Source of the DNA: a virus
Reading direction: 5' to 3' (one strand)
IMG/VR virus record: IMGVR_UViG_3300022200_000261
Coordinates: 1-20,467 of that record
Length of the DNA: 20,467 nucleotides
The position numbers were made by a program, and so were the translations under genes. Below are positions 15,401 to 20,467 of the stretch, piece after piece. The stretch's first letter is position 1. Every line of letters starts with the position of its first letter. Below the pieces are notes generated by a model. That model was given only the letters and a program-made list of their open reading frames with translations, did no database searches and was not told where the DNA came from.

Positions 15401-15982
15401 ACAACAGGAACTTTATCTGCATCAAGATTAAATATAGATGGAATTACTTTAGAAAATAGTGGCGGTCAATTAATAATTAAAAGCGGTGGCGTAGATACAA
15501 CTCAGCTTGCTACCGATGCTGTAACTACAGTTAAATTGGTTGATAGAGCAACTTCAGTATTTGCAACTGCGACAGGTAGTGTCGGATATTGGTATGTAGA
15601 TAATTTAGCTCAAACAGCTATTGTTACTACAGGTGTATTTCAAGCACCATCTGCTACAGGCAATACTTTCTTTGTTATTGGCAATACTTATATTAATGCT
15701 AACTCAGGTAGTTCTACTGCTGACTGGTGTGAGCTGCAAGTACAAAGAAGAAGTGCATCAACTAGCGGTGGTGTAAGTTCTGCTGCTTATTCAACCATTG
15801 CAACAATTAGAGCAAGGGGTGAAACAGGAGAAGCATTGCAATCTATTATTGCTAACGATGCTTATACAGCAGATTATTATTATCAATATAGAGTAACGCT
15901 ACAAACTAATGGAACTGGAGTGCTTTATAGCACTAGAAGTTATGGCATAAGTGGCATACAAGTTATAGTGAATTACAAATGA
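12419..15982 (+). CDS. Tip attachment / host specificity protein (gpJ-like)
   Basis: This 1187-residue protein would form the trimeric tail tip that binds the host. Residues 1-55 are helical with a hydrophobic stretch (IDFAAFVITVGTGV). GGKIPVIYGRRRVGST at 61-75 is the conserved gpJ entry motif. Residues about 250-600 fit the Phage-tail_3 hub domain (EWSDNAALCLLDYLRDDEYG). Residues 615-705 read as a fibronectin type III-like domain (PTGLAFTD ... FLSWNEP). Then come short alternating repeats (AKLVDDAVTNAKIAVDAI, TTDKLAANAVTAAKITANT) and 55-residue repeats with SIIVSGDNVSSLTNDSAYIN. The C-terminal ~150 residues (from VFATATGSVGYWY) form a separate domain that may contact the receptor or the fibre. 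No separate gpI or gpK genes precede it. Confidence 0.9.
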   Translation: MVWQSVVRVFQAVAATYAKYKTYIDFAAFVITVGTGVKAYRQGQELLSKGQAILGQKTAQGGKIPVIYGRRRVGSTLAFLHTHDGRSKDLFVVYALSVGEVDEIELDTIEINGVSIKDTKVFRQGFYAGSDKIASGAGSLCTASQVGRVQEENAKPKGTDPTKRYRMVFNAHHGASDQTADPMLNASVPTEWTTNHRLRGVAYIAASFEYDSRGMFSSIPQLTVVVRGKKLYDPRKDGSISGGSGSHRYDTPSTFEWSDNAALCLLDYLRDDEYGKGLASSAVNLQSFQTAASTSDELEDTPDYDGTASSATFSGTSGNNFINVDATTWANSKVGGKLTLVDSGAATEFDAVDIIDSSRWQEYDAANPTYQVVVNDTLSANYTNESGTALVKVKRFHCNGVVDTNKNVLENTQELLGNMRGILNYIDGKYEITLEDTASSTFTVTDDHIVSDNGITVSYENKSEKANKVVVQFFNALKKYEMDTVTVFHDATPNYKSDDGGEELELVVDFPYIVNKYVAYNMGEAILGRSRNQMTISFTGTPELYKVKVGDVITVAYTPVGFTGKLFRVEAMALQPNGLVDVQCIEYLDIYTWEAPPQENIENIVRIPAGFEVKAPTGLAFTDSNSSSTGRPFLSWNEPTDFPNYEYRVSIVDASSNKLLNKIVDDEFVDCNFLPVGSNYVASVSSINSVGSESDAATLTFSVSVAPVAQADLKDAIVSTAKLVDDAVTNAKIAVDAIQGDVIAAGAITENKLYTGAVTTDKLAANAVTAAKITANTITASEIATGSLTSASGVFGDISAASITSGTLATARLNVSDIISTGSIIVSGDNVSSLTNDSAYINGGQVNSNVTSISGGVITTGTVAAARIDVSGVISAGSIIVSGDNVSNLTNDSAYINGGQVNSNVTSISGGAITTGTVAAARIDVSGVITAGSIIVSGDNITTLTNNAGYTDFDANDVETAIANNVTTISGSKITTGTINASLVSVTNLSATNITTGTLSASRLNIDGITLENSGGQLIIKSGGVDTTQLATDAVTTVKLVDRATSVFATATGSVGYWYVDNLAQTAIVTTGVFQAPSATGNTFFVIGNTYINANSGSSTADWCELQVQRRSASTSGGVSSAAYSTIATIRARGETGEALQSIIANDAYTADYYYQYRVTLQTNGTGVLYSTRSYGISGIQVIVNYK
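14852..15364 (+). repeat. 165-bp in-frame tandem repeats in the gpJ-like gene
   Basis: Copies start at 14852, 15017 and 15182, an exact 165-bp (55-codon) period. A 35-bp stretch from GGCGGTCAAG is identical at 14945 and 15110. The third copy is longer and diverged (to about 15364). Each encodes an SG-I-I-VSGDN.S.LTND.AYINGG unit, probably beta-rich shaft. Confidence 0.9.
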
Positions 15983-16365
15983 TGAAACAGATAAGTTGGT
16001 ACGATTCAGAAGGCAATATAAAACATTGCCAAACAGTGCAAGAAGGTCTTGAGGATGTTTCTTGTCCTGAAGATGGTTTGCAATGGATAGAAGGTCATCC
16101 TGAATTAATACAGAATTCTAAAGTTGTTAATGGCGAAATAGTCAATGGTAATAATGATTCGATTCTTCCAGTATTAGAAGAATTAAGAATATATAGAGAT
16201 CTTAGACTAAGAAGATCTGATTGGACACAAATGATTGATTCGCCTTTATCTGATGCAAAGAAAGCAGAGTGGGCAACTTACAGGCAACAATTAAGAGATT
16301 TACCATCTCAATACACAGAGAACGACAATATTGATGATGTAGTATTTCCTACACAACCAACATAA
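15979..16365 (+). CDS. Tail-fibre-linked chaperone-like protein
   Basis: This 128-residue protein lies between gpJ and the fibre gene and overlaps the gpJ stop by 4 nt (ATGATG; the second ATG, at 15982, is equally possible). The N-terminal part (ISWYDSEGNIKHCQTVQE) is beta-like. The C-terminal part RIYRDLRLRRSDWTQMIDSP, then DAKKAEWATYRQQLRDLP, is the widely shared motif of small phage tail proteins annotated as tail assembly chaperone or tail-fibre assembly protein (XkdW/DUF4376 type). It probably helps the adjacent long fibre fold or attach. The function is inferred from motif and neighbours. Confidence 0.75.
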   Translation: MMKQISWYDSEGNIKHCQTVQEGLEDVSCPEDGLQWIEGHPELIQNSKVVNGEIVNGNNDSILPVLEELRIYRDLRLRRSDWTQMIDSPLSDAKKAEWATYRQQLRDLPSQYTENDNIDDVVFPTQPT

Positions 16366-16391
16366 ACTACAATAGGGGAAGAGGATTTTAA

Positions 16392-19300
16392 ATGGCAACT
16401 CACGATTATAATATAGCAAATCAGACTGGTGCTAATTTTAGAGCAGACTTAAATAATGCTCTATCAGCAATACTTTCTAACAATGCATCAGCTACAGAGC
16501 CAACAACTACTACTGCTTACATGCTTTGGGTGGATACAACTAATAATCTACTCAAAATGCGAAACAGTGCTGATAATGCATGGATTACTTTACCAGTATC
16601 AATAACTACCTCAAACACTGTAGATATTGATGGTGGCACAGTTAATACCATTACTTCTCTTTCTTTTAGTTCTGGTGAAACAGTTACAACAATATTAGAT
16701 GAAGACGATTTATCTTCTGATTCTGCTTCTGCATTAGCTACACAACAATCAATTAAAGCGTATGTAGATAGTCAAGTTACAGCTCAAGATCTGGACTTTC
16801 AAGGCGACACAGGTGGAGCTTTATCTATAGACTTAGATTCTGAAACTTTTACTATTGCAGGTGGCAATGGTATAGATACTAGCGGTGCTTTAAATACATT
16901 AACTATTGCTATTGATAGCTCAGTTGTAACTCTTACTGATACACAGACACTAACAAATAAAACTATAGATGCAGATAGCAATACTATTTCTAACTTAGAA
17001 GTAGATAACTTAAAATCAGGAGTTCTGGACACAGATCTCACATCTGTTTCTGCTTCAGACGATACTCTAGCTTCTTCTAAAGCAATTAAAACTTATGTTG
17101 ATGCACAAGTAACAGCTCAAGACTTAGACCTCACAGATGGCATTACAAGCATTTCTATAGACTTAGATTCTGAAACACTTTCAGTTCTTGGCGGTACAGG
17201 TGTTACCTCTACTGCTTCAGGTAATGGAGTTACTTTAGCTATTGGTCAAGATGTTGGCATAACTGCTGATGTTACCTTTAATACAGTTTCAGCAGATTTG
17301 ACTGGTGATGTTACTGGTACAGTTTCAAGCATAGCCAATCATTCAACCTCAGATCTTTCTGAGGGTACAAACCTCTACTATACAACTGCAAGATTTGATT
17401 CTGCTTTTAGCGGTAAATCCACCTCAGACTTAACTGAAGGAACTAATTTATATTTCACAGACGAAAGAGTTGATGACAGAGTTAATAGTCTTTTAGTTGC
17501 AGGCAGCAATGTCACACTTACTTACGATGATGTTTCTAATACTTTAACTATTGCAGCTACAGAAGATAATTTATCCAACAACGATACAGACGATTTAGCT
17601 GAAGGCAGCACTAATCTTTATTACACAGATGCAAGAGCAAGAGCAGCTATTTCTGCTTCAGGCGATTTATCTTATAACTCCACCACAGGAGTAATATCAT
17701 TTACAGAAAGAACTGATGCAGAGGTTAGGGGTTTAGTATCTGCTTCAGGTGATCTTTCTTACAATTCAACTACAGGCGTATTTAGCTTTACAGAAAGAAC
17801 TGATGCAGAGGTTAGGGGTTTAATCTCAGGTGGTACAGGAGTTACTTATAACAACACCACTGGTGTTATTTCTATTGGTCAAGCAGTAGGAACTTCCGAC
17901 AATGTAACCTTTGGTGATGTCATAGTTTCAGGAGATCTTACTGTTTCAGGAACTACTACTACAGTTAATACTGAAACTATTAATCTTGCAGACAACATCA
18001 TTCTATTTAACTCTAACGCTACAGGCACACCTACTGAAAATGCAGGTATAGAAATTGAAAGAGGAGATGCAACTAATAAAACTCTTCTTTGGAACGAAAC
18101 AGATGATAAATGGACTGTTGGCTCAGAAACTTTTGTTGCAGGCACTTTTGAAGGTGCATTAACTGGTAATGTTACAGGTACAGTTTCTAGTCTTGCTAAT
18201 CATGACACCGATGATCTTTCTCAAGGTTCAACTAATTTATATTATGCAGATAGCTTAGTAGATTCTCATCTATCAGGCGGTACTGGTGTCACTTACTCAA
18301 GTGGTACTATTTCTATAGGACAATCAGTAGGTACGACAGATGATGTCACATTCAATAGCGTAACAGTTACAGATGAAGTAATAGGTGATATTGATGGTGC
18401 AATTCAAACACCTATTCGCAATACTACAGGAAGCACCATCTACAAAGGACAAGCAGTTTATGTTACAGGTTTATCAGGTAATACACCTACAGTAGCTTTA
18501 GCAAAAGCAAATAGTGCATCAACCATGCCTGCGGTTGGTATAGCAAGAGCCGATATTAATAATAATGCAACTGGACAAATGACTGTTCTAGGTACACTAG
18601 ATGGTATTGATACTTCAGGTTCAAATAACATAGAAACTGGAGTGACATTAAGCGTCAATGATGTCTTATATATTAGTGCCACAGAAGCAGGTAATGTTAC
18701 AAATACTCCACCAACAGGCGAAAGCAATCTTATTCAAAACTTAGGTAGGGTAGTTAGAGTTAGCCCTAACACTAATATGACATTTAGTGTACAGGGTGCA
18801 GGAAGAACTAATGCAACACCAAACCTAAACTCAGGCAAGATCTTCTATGGCAATGGCTCAAATCAATCTGTAGCTACTACCCTAGATACAAGCATAGTTC
18901 CTGAGAATACCAACCTTTATTACACTGATGCTAGAGCAAGATCAGCAATTAGTGTTTCAGGTAACGCTCTTTCTTATGATTCAGGAACAGGGGTTATCAC
19001 TTCTAATTATGAAGAAAGCCCTACTTTTACAGGTACAGTAACTGCTGCTGGTTTGACTGTTGATGGGGCTGGAACATTTCAAGGCTCTTCAACGCAAGTC
19101 GATCTTATCGAAACTGATGTAGTCGGAAATAATACACGATTGCGTCAAACGGTTGGGGATTTCTTCATCCAGACTGTAGATGATGCTGGAACAAGCCCTG
19201 TTTCTCGTTTCAACCTTGACCACGCCACAGGAGACATCTCTTTCTATGACGACACAGGCACAACTCAAGCATTATTTTGGGATGCAAGTGCTGAGAGATT

Positions 19301-20467
19301 GGGAATTGGAACGACTAGTCCTGCTTCAGAAATTCATGTAGTTGATGCAGTAGCAAGTGCAGGTATAAGATTAGAATCTTCAGATACAGGAAATAGTTTT
19401 ATTGCATTTGATGACCAATCTGCATCCAATCAATCAAGAATATACTACAACCATTCAACAGATTCTCTGCAATTTACTGTTAATGGTGATTCAGAAAAAC
19501 TTCGCATAGACTCATCAGGACGCGTTGGTATTGGTACGACTTCGCCTAGTGAGAAGCTAGTAATACAAGAAGGCAATGTTGCAATTAAAAGTACTACTAT
19601 ATCGCAAGAAACTCCTTTTTACTTTATGCGTGATGATAGTGGACAAACGGCAGATTATGTAGCCAGTATTGGAATGCAAGCGGCTTCTTCAAGTGATTGG
19701 CGAGGTGTTATTACATTTAATGCAAAATCAGGGTCAGCCTACAACAATAACACAATTGCAGAACGCATGAGAATAGATTCATCAGGCAACGTTGGTATTG
19801 GTACGAGTAGTCCTACACAAAAATTAGATATATCGGGCGGTCACCTTAGGCTGGACGATGCTCGGAGAATTAGGTTTGGCGGTGGAACAGCAGCTATCGA
19901 AGGTAGTGGCTCGTCTAACATCTTGAGCCTTATTACAAACAACACAGAAAGAGTGCGTATCGACTCATCAGGAAATGTTGGTATAGGCACTACAAGTCCT
20001 GCTTCTACATTGCAGATATATACTGATGTTAATGGAGTATCAAATGTTTTAGATGTAACAAACCAAGCATTATCATCTTCTGCTGGTGCTAGTGCTGTAA
20101 TACGCTTGGGCAGAACAGATACATCAGGAAGAAGAGTAGCAATCGCTTCTATTGCTGAAGGAATTAACAGTCTTGATACTGCTTTAGACTTTCAAACTAA
20201 CGAAACAAGCCGACTCCGTATCACCTCATCAGGTAATGTTGGTATAGGTACGACTAGTCCTAGTTCAAACCTGCACATTAGTAACGCAACAAATCCTAGC
20301 TTTTTCTTAGAAGATACCAACGGAGCTAAATTGCGTATATCTGCGTTCAATGACCGTATTCAGTTTGAAAATGAGAATATTTATAACGATATTACCTTCA
20401 ATACTGGTGGCTCAGAAGTCATGCGCATCGACTCATCAGGCAACGTTGGTATAGGTACGAGTAGTCC
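16392..20467 (+). CDS. Very long repeat-rich tail fibre, 3' end beyond the window
   Basis: The frame opens at ATG 16392 (GAGG 7 nt upstream) and I read it codon by codon to the window edge with no stop: at least 1358 codons. It starts MATHDYNIANQTGANFRADL, a common fibre anchor, with a MLWVDTTNNLLKMRN segment near 43-57. The shaft holds repeated motifs: VTAQDLDF/DL with SIDLDSETF/L twice, 111 residues apart; LYYTDARARAAIS-type units near 17,350, 17,600, 18,220 and 18,900; SYNSTTGV-SFTERTDAEVRG twice; and the INLADNIILFNSNATGTPT region. From about 19,290 on, GNVGIGTTSP units recur. The missing C-terminus may hold a receptor-binding domain or an intramolecular (S74-type) chaperone; this cannot be seen. 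A host-binding role is inferred. Confidence 0.85.
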   Translation, partial: MATHDYNIANQTGANFRADLNNALSAILSNNASATEPTTTTAYMLWVDTTNNLLKMRNSADNAWITLPVSITTSNTVDIDGGTVNTITSLSFSSGETVTTILDEDDLSSDSASALATQQSIKAYVDSQVTAQDLDFQGDTGGALSIDLDSETFTIAGGNGIDTSGALNTLTIAIDSSVVTLTDTQTLTNKTIDADSNTISNLEVDNLKSGVLDTDLTSVSASDDTLASSKAIKTYVDAQVTAQDLDLTDGITSISIDLDSETLSVLGGTGVTSTASGNGVTLAIGQDVGITADVTFNTVSADLTGDVTGTVSSIANHSTSDLSEGTNLYYTTARFDSAFSGKSTSDLTEGTNLYFTDERVDDRVNSLLVAGSNVTLTYDDVSNTLTIAATEDNLSNNDTDDLAEGSTNLYYTDARARAAISASGDLSYNSTTGVISFTERTDAEVRGLVSASGDLSYNSTTGVFSFTERTDAEVRGLISGGTGVTYNNTTGVISIGQAVGTSDNVTFGDVIVSGDLTVSGTTTTVNTETINLADNIILFNSNATGTPTENAGIEIERGDATNKTLLWNETDDKWTVGSETFVAGTFEGALTGNVTGTVSSLANHDTDDLSQGSTNLYYADSLVDSHLSGGTGVTYSSGTISIGQSVGTTDDVTFNSVTVTDEVIGDIDGAIQTPIRNTTGSTIYKGQAVYVTGLSGNTPTVALAKANSASTMPAVGIARADINNNATGQMTVLGTLDGIDTSGSNNIETGVTLSVNDVLYISATEAGNVTNTPPTGESNLIQNLGRVVRVSPNTNMTFSVQGAGRTNATPNLNSGKIFYGNGSNQSVATTLDTSIVPENTNLYYTDARARSAISVSGNALSYDSGTGVITSNYEESPTFTGTVTAAGLTVDGAGTFQGSSTQVDLIETDVVGNNTRLRQTVGDFFIQTVDDAGTSPVSRFNLDHATGDISFYDDTGTTQALFWDASAERLGIGTTSPASEIHVVDAVASAGIRLESSDTGNSFIAFDDQSASNQSRIYYNHSTDSLQFTVNGDSEKLRIDSSGRVGIGTTSPSEKLVIQEGNVAIKSTTISQETPFYFMRDDSGQTADYVASIGMQAASSSDWRGVITFNAKSGSAYNNNTIAERMRIDSSGNVGIGTSSPTQKLDISGGHLRLDDARRIRFGGGTAAIEGSGSSNILSLITNNTERVRIDSSGNVGIGTTSPASTLQIYTDVNGVSNVLDVTNQALSSSAGASAVIRLGRTDTSGRRVAIASIAEGINSLDTALDFQTNETSRLRITSSGNVGIGTTSPSSNLHISNATNPSFFLEDTNGAKLRISAFNDRIQFENENIYNDITFNTGGSEVMRIDSSGNVGIGTSS
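16773..17205 (+). repeat. 333-bp spaced duplicate segment in the fibre
   Basis: A segment coding QVTAQDLDF ... LSIDLDSETF at 16773 recurs as QVTAQDLDL ... ISIDLDSETL at 17106, exactly 333 bp (111 codons) later. Both are followed by a G-G/T-G-I/V turn. The DNA has diverged more than the protein. Confidence 0.7.
17652..17825 (+). repeat. 87-bp tandem repeat in the fibre
   Basis: Two copies (17652-17738 and 17739-17825) have an exact 87-bp period (29 codons). They share a 36-bp identical block starting at 17700 and 17787. A diverged partial third copy follows to about 17880. The near-identity of the second half points to recent duplication. Confidence 0.85.
19290..20467 (+). repeat. GNVGIGTTSP module array in the fibre
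   Basis: Six units with the core (R)IDSSGNVGIGT(T/S)SP are present: one diverged at about 19,295 and five anchored by TCATCAGG at 19512, 19779, 19965, 20226 and 20433. Spacings are 267, 186, 261 and 207 bp, so different modules of 62-89 residues lie between near-identical hinges. The window ends inside the sixth unit. Confidence 0.9.

Noticed and set aside
15500-15982. Diversity-generating retroelement target at the gpJ C-terminus
   Set aside because: No template repeat, reverse transcriptase or adenine-biased variable repeat pair is visible in the window.

Overview
The window is the left structural arm (packaging, head and tail genes) of a lambda-like, siphovirus-type tailed phage or prophage. 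Every supported gene is on the + strand, and genes are separated by a few bases or overlap. The DNA is visibly AT-rich, arginine is coded mostly by AGA, and the tail-fibre repeats resemble those I associate with marine phages. I therefore infer a phage of an AT-rich marine bacterium (SAR11- or SAR86-like). The host is a guess: no integrase, repressor, lysis or replication gene is present to test it.

Layout. 45-2310: small and large terminase subunits (Nu1/GpA-like, so cos-type packaging is likely). 2378-2992: a gpW-position head-tail connector with an extra N-terminal domain and a TTG start. 2992-4497: lambda-family portal. 4487-7060: one continuous frame that fuses an N-terminal phage-head accessory region, a prohead protease and an HK97-fold major capsid protein, with two well-placed internal start sites. 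7080-7101: a strong G6/C6 hairpin. 7109-8510: a small Lys-rich protein, two tandem paralogous FII-like connector proteins and a tail terminator (gpU-like). 8520-8681: a previously unlisted 53-codon gene. 8668-9057: tail tube protein. 9062-9549: tail assembly chaperone gpG plus a gpG-T product made by -1 frameshifting at A AAA AAG. 9542-11266: tape measure. 11263-12419: two distal-tail/hub proteins. 12419-15982: gpJ-like tip protein with an FN3-like region and 165-bp tandem repeats. 15979-16365: tail-fibre-associated chaperone. 16392 to the window end: a very long repeat-rich tail fibre, cut off by the window edge.

How it works together. Terminase packages DNA through the portal into a capsid made from the fused protease/capsid frame. 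The connector, FII-like and gpU-like proteins join head to tail. gpG and gpG-T guide tube polymerisation around the tape measure. The hub proteins, gpJ and the fibre form the host-binding tip. The order is that of lambda without recognisable D, Z, K or I genes.

No exotic defence or mobile system is visible. The most unusual points are the triple-domain capsid frame with nested starts, the dnaX-like frameshift cassette, the duplicated FII-like gene, and the modular fibre with a codon-usage change near 19,050.
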